Origin: Burkholderia sp. WSM2232
GTDB lineage: Bacteria > Pseudomonadota > Gammaproteobacteria > Burkholderiales > Burkholderiaceae
DNA: 64,000 nt
Assembly (NCBI RefSeq): GCF_000472545.1
Contig: NZ_AWZV01000027.1
Span: 122-64,121 of the forward strand
Direction of reading: 5' to 3'
Part shown: piece by piece, positions 1 to 8,842 of the stretch
Layout of the letters: every line of letters begins with the position of its first letter
Numbering within the stretch: position 1 is the stretch's first letter
Made by a program: the position numbers and the translations under genes
Notes under the pieces: generated by a model
Told to the model about the DNA's origin: nothing
What the model saw: the letters and a program-made list of their open reading frames with translations, nothing else
The model's database searches: none

Positions 1-193
1 CGAAGCTCAGCTCCGAGGTCAGGCTCTGGTCGAAGAGGTACAGCAGGAACGGCAGCGCGACGAACAGCAGGCCGCCGCTCACGCGATGCAGGATCGACAC
101 GCGCCCCGCCAGAGGCAGGCGATACGCCGTCAATATCTGCCCGATACCGATGTTCCGGAATTCCGGCCTCGGTTTTTTTAATGTGTCAGCCAC
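1..193 (-). CDS. sdhC: Succinate dehydrogenase cytochrome b556 subunit SdhC, N-terminal part
   Basis: The minus-strand translation reads ADTLKKPRPEFRNIGIGQIL and then a YRLPLAGRVSILHRVSGG stretch. This is the characteristic N-terminus of SdhC, one of the two membrane anchors that bind haem b and ubiquinone in complex II. The HRVSG segment contains the Ser/Arg region near the quinone site, and the first transmembrane helix (LLFVALPFLLYLF) begins before the window edge. I chose the GTG at 191-193 because an AAGGGG Shine-Dalgarno lies six bases upstream; an in-frame ATG at 206-208 overlaps that site and is less likely. The gene continues beyond base 1, where sdhDAB would be expected. Seen directly: sequence and frame. 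Known: family identity. Confidence 0.9.
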   Translation of the reverse strand, partial: MADTLKKPRPEFRNIGIGQILTAYRLPLAGRVSILHRVSGGLLFVALPFLLYLFDQSLTSELSF

Positions 194-411
194 AGTAGAC
201 CCCTTCATCTCATTAGAGAAACCCAACGGCGCACTGCCGCGCGCCTTCATCGGCGCGGCTCGTCCGGCCCTCATCGTCATGAAGATGAAAGCTCTGTATT
301 GCGGGGAAGACTTATAGGACGCGGACTGCGCGATGGCGATATTTTGTCGCAGCGCTGATATACTGTCCAATATCTATCTCGTCTTACTGAAATAGGTTTT
401 ACAGATACCGG

Positions 412-1308
412 ATGGAACTGCGTCATATCCGCTACTTTCTTGCGGTTGCCGAGGAGCGCAACGTCACGCGTGCCGCCGAAAGACTCGGCATTGGCCAGCC
501 GCCGCTCAGCCAGCAGATTCACGCGCTCGAATCCGAAATCGGCGTGCGGCTGTTTCGCCGCACGGGCCACGGTGTCGTGTTGACGGAGGCCGGCGAGGCC
601 TTCGCTGCCGACGCGCAGCGCATTCTGTACGACACGCGCCTTGCGGTCGAAAAAGCCCAGAGCGCGGGGCGCGGTGAGATCGGGCAGTTCAACATCGGCT
701 TCACCGGGTCCGCTGCGTTCAACCCGGTTGTCTCGAAGCTGATTCGCGCTTATCGGCAGGACTATCCGAATGTCACGCTCACGCTCGCGGAGGGCAACAC
801 GGCGCAACTGCTCGCCTATCTGGGCGACGGCCGCGTGGATGTCGCGTTCGTGCGTCTTGGCAGCCAGTCGCCTGCGGGCGTGCAATTCCATCACATTGCA
901 ATCGAGCCGATGCGGGTCGTGTTGCCGGCCACGCATCGCCTCGCGAAGAAACGCCGGATTCCGCTCTCGGCGTTGGCCGAAGACCCGTTCGTGATGTTGC
1001 CGCGAGAAGCGAGCCCCACGCTGCACGATGTGATCGTGGGGGCATGCCGGGAGGCGGGCTTCGAGCCGATCGCCGGGCAACAGGCGCCGCAGCTCTCGTC
1101 GGTGGTGAACCTGGTCGCGGCGGAGTTCGGTGTGTCCCTGGTGCCAGCTTCCGTGTGTCAGATACGCGTGGAAGGCGTTGCGTATACCGACGTGCTCGGC
1201 AACGCGATTTCGATCCGCTTGTCGCTGGCCTCACGCATGGAAGCGGCGCCTGCAAAGACGGCCAATTTTCTGCAAAAGGCGTTTGCGTTGGGCGCGTCGA
1301 TCATTTGA
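412..1308 (+). CDS. LysR-family transcriptional regulator (BenM/CatM-like)
   Basis: This is a 298-residue protein with the full LysR layout. The N-terminal winged helix-turn-helix (residues 1-60) contains ERNVTRAAERLGIGQPPLSQQI, followed by a linker helix and a two-lobed effector domain starting near residue 90 (GQFNIGFTGSAAF). The FLAVAEERNVTRAAERLGIGQPPLS pattern is typical of the BenM/CatM/CbnR branch that often senses aromatic acids. It is divergent from sdhC with a 218-base gap, and no obvious target sits beside it; the following genes are about 470 bases downstream. The ATG has only a weak Shine-Dalgarno. The effector cannot be deduced from sequence. Confidence 0.9.
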   Translation: MELRHIRYFLAVAEERNVTRAAERLGIGQPPLSQQIHALESEIGVRLFRRTGHGVVLTEAGEAFAADAQRILYDTRLAVEKAQSAGRGEIGQFNIGFTGSAAFNPVVSKLIRAYRQDYPNVTLTLAEGNTAQLLAYLGDGRVDVAFVRLGSQSPAGVQFHHIAIEPMRVVLPATHRLAKKRRIPLSALAEDPFVMLPREASPTLHDVIVGACREAGFEPIAGQQAPQLSSVVNLVAAEFGVSLVPASVCQIRVEGVAYTDVLGNAISIRLSLASRMEAAPAKTANFLQKAFALGASII

Positions 1309-1400
1309 GGCCTCGGCCTCGGCGCGGCGCGTCGGCTTGGGCGACTGTGCCTCCTGCGATCCGAGCCGCGCTGTCTTTTTTAGCAACACATCCGCGACCG

Positions 1401-1418
1401 GTTGCGTCAACGTGCAAC
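1401..1418. promoter_or_regulatory. Candidate enhancer (activator) site upstream of the sigma-54 promoter
   Basis: GTTGC (1401-1405) and GCAAC (1414-1418) form an inverted repeat with 8 bases between. It lies about 90-105 bases upstream of the -24 element at 1509, the usual distance for a sigma-54 activator site. Half-sites of the same type (TGTTGCA) occur upstream of pqqA at 5727-5733. Binding by the AcoR-like protein at 5765-7738 is inferred. Confidence 0.35.
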
Positions 1419-1508
1419 AACGCTCAGCACGCCGGCCCGCGTGCTGACTCATCCCCACTGTTCTCCTGTGTCCGGCCTGGCGCGTGTTGCGCGCGGGCGC
1501 TGCCGCAA

Positions 1509-1523
1509 TGGCATGCGACTTGC
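1509..1523 (+). promoter_or_regulatory. Candidate sigma-54 (-24/-12) promoter for the PQQ dehydrogenase
   Basis: TGGCAT-N5-TTGC gives the required GG and GC exactly ten bases apart and differs from the consensus TGGCAC at one position of the -24 box. Transcription would start near 1535, leaving a leader of about 240 bases that includes the three-copy hairpin repeat. The pqqA promoter at 5555-5568 shares the core GGCATG-N4-TTGC. A sigma-54 activator gene lies in the same locus. Confidence 0.6.
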
Positions 1524-1599
1524 CTTGAACCGCTCGCAGCCAGACTGCGTTCCCCAGACGATGGCGTGGCCGCCCGGCTTCGCGTCGATAACTCAACAG

Positions 1600-1760
1600 C
1601 AACCAGGTGGTGTGGGACCAGAGTAGCGCGCTCGCTTGAACTCGGGTCGACCGCAACAAGTTGTATGGGACCGGAGTAATGGGCTTCGCTCGAACTCCGG
1701 TCGACCGCAACAGGTTGCATGGGACCGGAGTAACGAGCTTCGCTCGAACTCCGGTCGACA
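1600..1760. repeat. Three tandem 54-base repeats, each able to fold into a hairpin
   Basis: Copies at 1600-1653, 1654-1707 and 1708-1760 have a 54-base period. Copies 2 and 3 contain GACCGGAGT and ACTCCGGTC as perfect 9-base arms; copy 3 also has inner arms CGAGC/GCTCG. Copy 1 is diverged, with one mismatched pair in the arms. The array ends 14 bases before the dehydrogenase start codon and contains no T-run. Because 54 is divisible by three, reading frames stay open across it, which artificially extends the dehydrogenase ORF upstream. Confidence 0.85.
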
Positions 1761-1774
1761 CAGGAGACAAAAGG

Positions 1775-3502
1775 ATGAAAGCACGTTCAATTGCAGCGAT
1801 GCGGCCGAGGGCGCTTGCGGTAAGCGTCGCAATAGCCGTCGGTCTGTCATGCGCAACAGCCGCCGTAGCCGACGACTACCCGGCCGTCACCTACGAGCGA
1901 CTCACCGCCGCGCAAAGCGATCCAGGCTGGCTCACCTACTACCGCACCTACAACGGCCAGGCCCATTCGCCCCTCAAGCAGATCGATGCGTCGAATGTGA
2001 AGCAGCTCAAACAGGTCTGGAGCTACAAGTTTCCCGCCGATCTGCAGCAAGGTTTCGAAGCGACGCCGATCGTCAATGGCCGTTATCTCTTCGTGACCAC
2101 GCCGAAAGACAACGTCTATGCCTTCGACGCGGCAACCGGCAAGCAACTGTGGAAGTTCGAACCGAAGCTCGGCGCGGAGTCGTTCAAGACCGCCTGCTGC
2201 GACGTCATCAATCGCGGCGTCGCGCTCTACGGCAAGAACGTCTACGTCGCCATGCTCAACGGCGAAGTGGTGTCGCTCGATGCGCAAACAGGTGCGCTCG
2301 CGTGGCGCAAGTCGATGTTCGAGCCTGGCCTCGGCTACGCGTTCTCGCTCGCGCCGCTTGCACTCGACGGCGCGCTGGTGGTGGGCAGCGCGGGCGGCGA
2401 ATACGGCGCACGCGGCTTCATCGCAGCTTTGAACCCCGACAACGGCAACGTGCTGTGGAAGCGCTTCACCGTTCCGGCGGCGGGCGAGAAGGGCGGCAAC
2501 ACGTGGCCCGACGGCATGCAGGAGCACGGCGGCGCACCCGCATGGCTGACAGGCACGTATGACGCGGCATCGAAAACGCTGTACTGGGGTGTCGGCAATC
2601 CCGGACCCTGGCTCGCGGATCTCAGGCCGGGCGACAACCTGTATTCGGATTCGCTGCTCGCGCTCGATCCGAAAACCGGTGACCTGAAATGGCATTACCA
2701 GTACACCAAAAACGATACGTGGGACTACGACGGCGTCAACACGCCGGTGCTCGCCAACATCAAGTATCAGGACAAGGACTACGACGCGATCATCCACGCG
2801 GACCGCAACGGCTACTTCCATGCCATCGACCGCGGCACGGGCAAGCTGATCTACGCGAAGCCGTTCGTCAAGGCGACCTCGGTAACGGGTTATACGGCGG
2901 ACGGCGTGCCGATTCAGGACCGCTCGAAATACCCGAAGACCGGCACGACAATCGAAACGTGCCCGAGCTTCCTTGGCGGCAAGAACTGGTGGTCGGTCTC
3001 GTACGATCCCGACAAGCACATTGCGATCGTTCCTGCGCTGCATGCGTGCATGTCGCTGTCCGGCAAGTCGGTGACCTACATGGAAGGACTGCCGTACCTC
3101 GGCGAAGGCTTCGAGATCAAACCTGAACCGGGCAGCAAAGGCTACGGCGAACTGCAGGCTATCGACGTCAGCACCGGCAAGAAGCTTTGGAGCTACTGGA
3201 GCAAGCTGCCCTGGAACGGCGGCGTAGCGACGACCGCAGGCGGCCTCGCGTTCAGCGGCTCGCTCGACGGCCACCTCTATGCATTCGATTCGGCAACCGG
3301 CAAGGTGCTCTGGAAGAGTCCCAAGCTCGCGAGCGGCATCGTCGCGCAACCCTCGGTGTTCGAAGTGAACGGCAAGCAGTATGTAGCGATCCTCGCCGGC
3401 TACGGCGGTGCGAACCCTATCTGGGGCGGCCCGATGGCAAAAGCTGCCGAGAAGATCCCACGCGGCGGCACGCTCTACGTGTTCGCACTCAACAACGGCT
3501 GA
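1775..3502 (+). CDS. PQQ-dependent alcohol dehydrogenase with lanthanide-type Asp pair
   Basis: This 575-residue quinoprotein would oxidise an alcohol in the periplasm and pass electrons to cytochrome c. A signal peptide covers residues 1-32 (hydrophobic core, AVA before DDYP). At least six beta-propeller docking motifs of the AxDxxTGxxxW type follow (for example AFDAATGKQLW, ALDPKTGDLKW). The vicinal cysteine pair C141-C142 (ACCDV) that touches PQQ is present. The catalytic region reads WDYDGVN: D317 is the catalytic Asp, and D319 at +2 is the residue that separates lanthanide enzymes (XoxF, PedH/ExaF) from calcium ones (Ala or Ser there). The chosen ATG follows AGGAGACAAAAGG; the ORF extends further upstream only through the repeat array. 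The next gene encodes the likely electron acceptor. Substrate is unknown. Confidence 0.92.
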   Translation: MKARSIAAMRPRALAVSVAIAVGLSCATAAVADDYPAVTYERLTAAQSDPGWLTYYRTYNGQAHSPLKQIDASNVKQLKQVWSYKFPADLQQGFEATPIVNGRYLFVTTPKDNVYAFDAATGKQLWKFEPKLGAESFKTACCDVINRGVALYGKNVYVAMLNGEVVSLDAQTGALAWRKSMFEPGLGYAFSLAPLALDGALVVGSAGGEYGARGFIAALNPDNGNVLWKRFTVPAAGEKGGNTWPDGMQEHGGAPAWLTGTYDAASKTLYWGVGNPGPWLADLRPGDNLYSDSLLALDPKTGDLKWHYQYTKNDTWDYDGVNTPVLANIKYQDKDYDAIIHADRNGYFHAIDRGTGKLIYAKPFVKATSVTGYTADGVPIQDRSKYPKTGTTIETCPSFLGGKNWWSVSYDPDKHIAIVPALHACMSLSGKSVTYMEGLPYLGEGFEIKPEPGSKGYGELQAIDVSTGKKLWSYWSKLPWNGGVATTAGGLAFSGSLDGHLYAFDSATGKVLWKSPKLASGIVAQPSVFEVNGKQYVAILAGYGGANPIWGGPMAKAAEKIPRGGTLYVFALNNG

Positions 3503-3550
3503 TGTCCAGAACCGCCGTACCCGCCTGCTCGACGCCGCTGCGGGCGAGCG

Positions 3551-3575
3551 GGCGGGTCACGGTAGCCCGCCTTTT
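3551..3575 (+). terminator. Weak attenuator hairpin between dehydrogenase and cytochrome genes
   Basis: GGCGGG (3551-3556) pairs with CCCGCC (3566-3571) and is followed by TTTT. It lies in the 88-base gap between the dehydrogenase stop and the next start, so partial termination could lower cytochrome expression relative to the enzyme. The stem is only six pairs. Confidence 0.35.
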
Positions 3576-3590
3576 CCGGAAAGCAAGATC

Positions 3591-4841
3591 ATGACGACTC
3601 GACTCAACTCCTATGCGCTCGCCGGCGCCTTGCTCGCGAGCGGCGCGCTGATATCCGGCCACGCCAGCGCGGGCGTGCGCGCCTGCACGTTTCCGGGCAG
3701 CCCGTCGACAGTACTCGACGAGGCCGTTGCACGCGAAGCCTTTCGCACCGCGGGCATTCCCCTCACGCTCGCACCCGGCGGCTTTGCGAGCAGCGACGAC
3801 GACGGCGTGTCCCTCAAGGAACTCGACAAGGCGCTCGCGCGCAAGTGCGATGTGATTGCCGGCTTTCCACGCTCGACGGTCGCCGACGGCTCGGACAGCA
3901 AACTCAGATTTTCGCGTGCTTATCTGCACTCGGGTTATGTGAGCGTGACGATGCCCGAAGCAACTGCACACAAGGACAGCGCCGAGACTGTTGCCGCCAC
4001 TTATGCGAGCCCCGCGCAGCTCATCGCCGTGCAGCAGCCCAACGTGAAACTCGATCTGGAGAACACCGCTGAACTGACCGTCGACGCCGTCGCGAACGGA
4101 CATGCGCAACGCGCAATTGTCTGGTATCCGGCGGTCGTCGCGTATACGAACTCGCACCCTGAGCGGCACTTCAGGATTGCGCAGACCGCGTCGCCGTATG
4201 CCGACTGGCAACTCGTATTTGCGTTCGGCAAGAACGGTGCGGCGTTGCAGCCGCGTATCGACGCCGCGCTGCGCAAGATGGAATCCGACGGCAGGCTCGC
4301 CGCGTTGACGCGCGGCTGGACGCTGCCTCGCACAGCGCAGGCGAGCGTGCCGGACGCAGCAGCGTTTGCCTATCGCGATGGTCCTCGCGATGCCGGCGTC
4401 ATGCCGTCCGTGATGCGAGCCGGGGGCCGCGAGATGGGCCGAGGGGATATCATCAAGGTGGACGCGGTCGCATCCGCAGACGTGCCCGGTTTCGACCGCG
4501 GGCAGGTCGCACATGGCAAGACCTTGTATTCCAGCGCCTGTGCGAAGTGCCACGGTCCTGAGCTGCAAGGACTGAATGCGCCGGCGTTGCGTGGTCCGTC
4601 GTTCGCACCAGCGGGCCATTCGAAGCTGACCATCGGCGGTGTGTACGGATACATGGCGAACAACATGCCGGCGGATCGTCCGGGCAAGATGAAACCGCAG
4701 GATTACGCGGACATCATGGCGTTCCTGTTGTATTCGAACGGCTACAGCGCCGGCAAGAGCAAGCTGACGGACGAGGCCGCGAGGGCGTCGTCACGACCGC
4801 TGACCGCGGGTACTTCGCTCAACGCAGGCGCTACGCAATAG
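3591..4841 (+). CDS. Periplasmic binding protein (XoxJ/MxaJ-like) fused to a cytochrome c (XoxG-like)
   Basis: A 416-residue exported protein. After a signal peptide (residues 1-28, GHASAGVRAC), residues about 30-240 look like an extracellular solute-binding fold of the MxaJ/XoxJ kind (LDEAVAREAFRTAGIPLTLAPGG; DVIAGFPRST; DWQLVFAFGKNG). The C-terminal part from about residue 300 is a mono-haem cytochrome c: CAKCH with C317, C320 and H321, and a later NNMPADRPGKM segment supplying a likely axial Met. In methylotrophs xoxJ and xoxG are separate genes beside xoxF; here both modules sit in one chain directly downstream of the lanthanide-type dehydrogenase. Likely role: electron acceptor with an assembly or docking module. 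The domain reading is good; the functional assignment is inference. Confidence 0.8.
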   Translation: MTTRLNSYALAGALLASGALISGHASAGVRACTFPGSPSTVLDEAVAREAFRTAGIPLTLAPGGFASSDDDGVSLKELDKALARKCDVIAGFPRSTVADGSDSKLRFSRAYLHSGYVSVTMPEATAHKDSAETVAATYASPAQLIAVQQPNVKLDLENTAELTVDAVANGHAQRAIVWYPAVVAYTNSHPERHFRIAQTASPYADWQLVFAFGKNGAALQPRIDAALRKMESDGRLAALTRGWTLPRTAQASVPDAAAFAYRDGPRDAGVMPSVMRAGGREMGRGDIIKVDAVASADVPGFDRGQVAHGKTLYSSACAKCHGPELQGLNAPALRGPSFAPAGHSKLTIGGVYGYMANNMPADRPGKMKPQDYADIMAFLLYSNGYSAGKSKLTDEAARASSRPLTAGTSLNAGATQ

Positions 4842-4886
4842 CTGTAGGCGTCGAAAAAAGTTGCGGGCAGCGCGGCCCGCTCAGCA

Positions 4887-4932
4887 AAGCGCCCGGCGAT
4901 TCTCTGTCGTTCAGCAGAATCGCCGGGCGCTT
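4887..4932. terminator. Bidirectional terminator hairpin between convergent genes
   Basis: A perfect 17-pair inverted repeat (4887-4903 with 4916-4932, 12-base loop; core GCGCCCGGCGATTCT) lies between the fusion gene (+) and pqqD (-). There is no long T-run directly after either arm, but a run of six T on the minus strand follows further on (near 4855-4860). It best fits a stem that ends both transcripts. Confidence 0.6.
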
Positions 4933-5000
4933 GAACACGTGTGCGGCCAACGCAGTCCGGCAAACCGAAGGGACGCGCGCCACCTTACGCACGGTTCAAT

Positions 5001-5282
5001 TCACTCTACCCAGCCGCGCTGCCGCGCATGCTCGATAAAGCGGTAGATGTCAGTGGCGAGATTCGACGCGTTGAACAAGTCTTCGAGTTCGCCGATGATG
5101 TCGTCGAGTTCGCGCGTGCCGTCGCAACGGCTCAGTATTTCGCCTGCGCTGGAATTCAAGCGGATCGTTCCATCGGGCGAGAGCAGCACGTAGCCGTCTT
5201 CGGCTACTTCCCATCGCACGCAAAAGAGCGGGCGCAAATGTGGCCGCGGACCGGCACAGCGTTCAGTATCCGGAGCGTTCAT
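5001..5282 (-). CDS. pqqD: PqqD, PqqA-binding chaperone of PQQ biosynthesis
   Basis: A 93-residue protein with the PqqD signature: VRWEVAEDGYVLLSPDGTIRLN, SAGEIL, CDGTREL and a C-terminal FIEHARQRGW. PqqD is a small winged-helix-like protein that holds the PqqA peptide for the radical SAM enzyme PqqE. I chose the ATG at 5280-5282 (MNAPDTERC); a GTG three codons upstream is possible, and neither has a clear Shine-Dalgarno. The only other pqq gene visible is pqqA, 131 bases upstream on the same strand. pqqB, pqqC and pqqE, normally in the same cluster, are absent from the window and must lie elsewhere if the cofactor is made. Confidence 0.87.
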   Translation of the reverse strand: MNAPDTERCAGPRPHLRPLFCVRWEVAEDGYVLLSPDGTIRLNSSAGEILSRCDGTRELDDIIGELEDLFNASNLATDIYRFIEHARQRGWVE

Positions 5283-5413
5283 GCGAGGCACGCGTCGTAT
5301 TCGTGGTGGCAGGCCGCGCCTGCATGCTGAGGGGATTCACGTTGTGATGAGGGGTGACTCGAATCGTGCCGCGCGCGTCACGTCGAGCGACGCGCGCGGT
5401 GTTCATGCTTGCT

Positions 5414-5488
5414 TCAGCGTGTGGCGATATACATCGTCACTTCAAAACCGAAACGCAGGTCGGTGTAGGCGGGGGTGGTCCACTGCAT
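5414..5488 (-). CDS. pqqA: PqqA, peptide precursor of pyrroloquinoline quinone
   Basis: A 24-residue peptide, MQWTTPAYTDLRFGFEVTMY followed by IATR. It carries the canonical E16-x3-Y20 pair that PqqE cross-links and that becomes the PQQ skeleton, plus the usual MQWTxPxYTDLRxGFEVTMY frame of the family. A strong Shine-Dalgarno (AAGGAGA) lies six bases before the ATG. It precedes pqqD on the same strand. A -24/-12 promoter candidate sits about 65 bases upstream, so it is probably co-induced with the dehydrogenase. Confidence 0.95.
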   Translation of the reverse strand: MQWTTPAYTDLRFGFEVTMYIATR

Positions 5489-5554
5489 GGCTGTCTCCTT
5501 GGATAGGACATTCGATTGAATAACCGCATCGTTGAAGCGGTCTCGTATCCAAAC

Positions 5555-5568
5555 GCAAGGTCCATGCC
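5555..5568 (-). promoter_or_regulatory. Candidate sigma-54 promoter for pqqA-pqqD
   Basis: On the minus strand GGCATGGACCTTGC places GG (5568-5567) ten bases from GC (5556-5555), with the -12 box TTGC intact. The -24 box is CGGCAT against consensus TGGCAC. It has the same core as the dehydrogenase promoter at 1509. The predicted start near 5543 gives a leader of about 55 bases before pqqA. Confidence 0.5.
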
Positions 5569-5705
5569 GAACTTGTCGACGTCTCCATTAAGCCGGTTAA
5601 AAGCGCAAGTCATGCGTTGTATCGCCAACGAAGGCTCGTTTGCGGGTCGACGCGCGCCGTGCGCGAACCCGGAGCGTGCCGCGCGCGGCGCTGATGGCCG
5701 CGCGC

Positions 5706-5733
5706 TGTTCAATTGTGGAACAGCGGTGTTGCA
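5706..5733. promoter_or_regulatory. Candidate enhancer sites for the AcoR-like activator
   Basis: Two overlapping inverted repeats: TGTTC-N7-GAACA (5706-5722) and TGGAACA-N4-TGTTGCA (5716-5733, one mismatch). They lie about 150 bases upstream of the pqqA -24 element and just past the 3' end of the activator gene. This is a normal position for a bacterial enhancer site; binding is inferred. Confidence 0.4.
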
Positions 5734-5764
5734 AGATAGAGCAATGCCACACGGCACCCGGCAA

Positions 5765-7738
<1,974 letters not shown>

Positions 7739-7795
7739 TGTCTCCTCCTGGTCAGGCCCCGGTCGCTGTGCCGGGGTCGTGCTGGTGCGACACGA

Positions 7796-7811
7796 TGCAA
7801 ATACCGCGCCA
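7796..7811 (-). promoter_or_regulatory. Candidate sigma-54 promoter of the AcoR-like gene
   Basis: Minus strand TGGCGC-N5-TTGCA, with GG and GC ten bases apart; one mismatch to the -24 consensus and a full -12 box. The predicted start is near 7785, 47 bases before the activator ATG. This would make the activator gene itself sigma-54 dependent, suggesting positive autoregulation. Confidence 0.5.
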
Positions 7812-7840
7812 GTTGTTCGCCGTCCGCGTGGCGGGCATTG

Positions 7841-7854
7841 TTGACATCAATCAA
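7841..7854. promoter_or_regulatory. FNR/ANR-like site
   Basis: TTGACATCAATCAA differs from the FNR/ANR consensus TTGAT-N4-ATCAA at a single position. It sits about 100 bases upstream of the small membrane protein gene at 7954 and about 110 bases upstream of the divergent activator start. Similar sites occur at 8779 and 10009. Confidence 0.5.
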
Positions 7855-7953
7855 TCGCGGCGCGGGCAAAGCACGGATCATGAGCTTGGGTGATGCACGC
7901 CCGCCTGAAAAAGTGTGGATGCTGCTGCCGCGCGAGCGGCCGGGAGAAAAATC

Positions 7954-8145
7954 ATGGTACGCGCCGAATACCGGATCGTCGTTGCAGTGGTCGCCGTGTT
8001 TGCGTCTCTCGCCGGGTTGTCCCTGGCAATCGACGGACTGCTGTTCGATAACAGCGGCTTCGTGCGATACGGATTCGCAGCTACGGTCGCCGGAGTCGCA
8101 GCGTTCGTGCTGCTGCTCAATCCCGGAGCCACTGACAGAGACTGA
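7954..8145 (+). CDS. Small inner-membrane protein, unknown function
   Basis: A 63-residue protein with two predicted membrane helices (RIVVAVVAVFASLAGLSLAI and FAATVAGVAAFVLLL) joined by a short loop containing DGLLFDNSGFVRYG. I chose the ATG at 7954, which has a GGGAG about seven bases upstream; an in-frame GTG at 7915 would add 13 residues. It lies downstream of an FNR/ANR-like site and before other low-oxygen or stress genes, so oxygen-responsive expression is plausible. I do not recognise a family. Confidence 0.6.
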   Translation: MVRAEYRIVVAVVAVFASLAGLSLAIDGLLFDNSGFVRYGFAATVAGVAAFVLLLNPGATDRD

Positions 8146-8187
8146 GATGGTCCGGGGTGCGCGCGGCGCGCGCCGCGCGCAGTGGAA

Positions 8188-8574
8188 TCAGACGTTCTCC
8201 GATTCGTCACCGGCGGCGAACAGGCGGTGTTCCGCCTGCGCCTGTTCGTTGTCGATACATTGCACATGCCAGTGGCCCGTCATCAGCGTCCGGGCGCGTT
8301 CGGCGCACCATTGCGCCCGCCCGGTTTCGCCTTCAAAGCGTCTGTTGCAATCGTTCAGTTCGAGACCTTCGAGCACGCAGACGGGCGCGCTGTCTTCGGG
8401 CGAGCACACGAGCGTGTTGCCGCAGTCCACTTGCAACGTGCCCCATTCCGGGAGCTCGAGACCAAGATGGCCTTCGCGCGACCATTGCCGCGTGTCCAGA
8501 TCGAGCCAGAGAATGGCGAATGCCATGGGATGGACGCGGTCGAACGTGTGGAGGTGGATAGTGAGACGCATCAT
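8188..8574 (-). CDS. Conserved hypothetical protein
   Basis: A 128-residue soluble protein, rich in Trp, Cys and acidic residues (WLDLDTRQWSREGHLGLELP; VLEGLELNDCNRRFEGETGR). No signal peptide or membrane helix. The first ATG follows AGGAG by four bases; a second ATG immediately after is better spaced. The gene is monocistronic between convergent small genes. I do not recognise the domain. The gap between this gene and adhP carries an FNR-like site on its upstream side. Confidence 0.65.
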   Translation of the reverse strand: MMRLTIHLHTFDRVHPMAFAILWLDLDTRQWSREGHLGLELPEWGTLQVDCGNTLVCSPEDSAPVCVLEGLELNDCNRRFEGETGRAQWCAERARTLMTGHWHVQCIDNEQAQAEHRLFAAGDESENV

Positions 8575-8778
8575 GATTCTCCTGTCAAATGCCCCCGCAT
8601 GATCAAAGCTGGTTGGCGCAGCGCGATCTGCGCTTTTGCTTGCGCGTTCGGGCTGCGGTCCAGTTCATATTTGTCGACGAACCGTGCGGTCGTCTGCCGC
8701 GATACCCTCATGCCGTGATCGCGCGCACGATTGCGTGGACGGCATGTTGTCACTCTGTCAGGCCAGGCCGTGCGCGGA

Positions 8779-8792
8779 TTGATCTGGATCAG
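8779..8792. promoter_or_regulatory. FNR/ANR-like site
   Basis: TTGATCTGGATCAG matches TTGAT-N4-ATCAA in nine of ten defined positions. It lies about 205 bases upstream of the minus-strand gene ending at 8188 and just beyond the 3' end of adhP. The distance to a start codon is longer than usual, so it may be chance. Confidence 0.35.
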
Positions 8793-8842
8793 CGGCCTTG
8801 CAACGGCGAACCGGGCGTTGCAGCGGCCGCGGCTCGCGGCGG

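Noticed and set aside
1661..1774. Upstream extension of the PQQ dehydrogenase reading frame through the repeats
   Set aside because: The repeat period is divisible by three, so the frame stays open by chance; the true signal peptide begins at 1775, with a Shine-Dalgarno before it.
1847..3349. 500-residue ORF antisense to the PQQ dehydrogenase
   Set aside because: It is a high-GC shadow frame: the plus strand has conserved motifs along its whole length, and the antisense product shows no domain or start signal.
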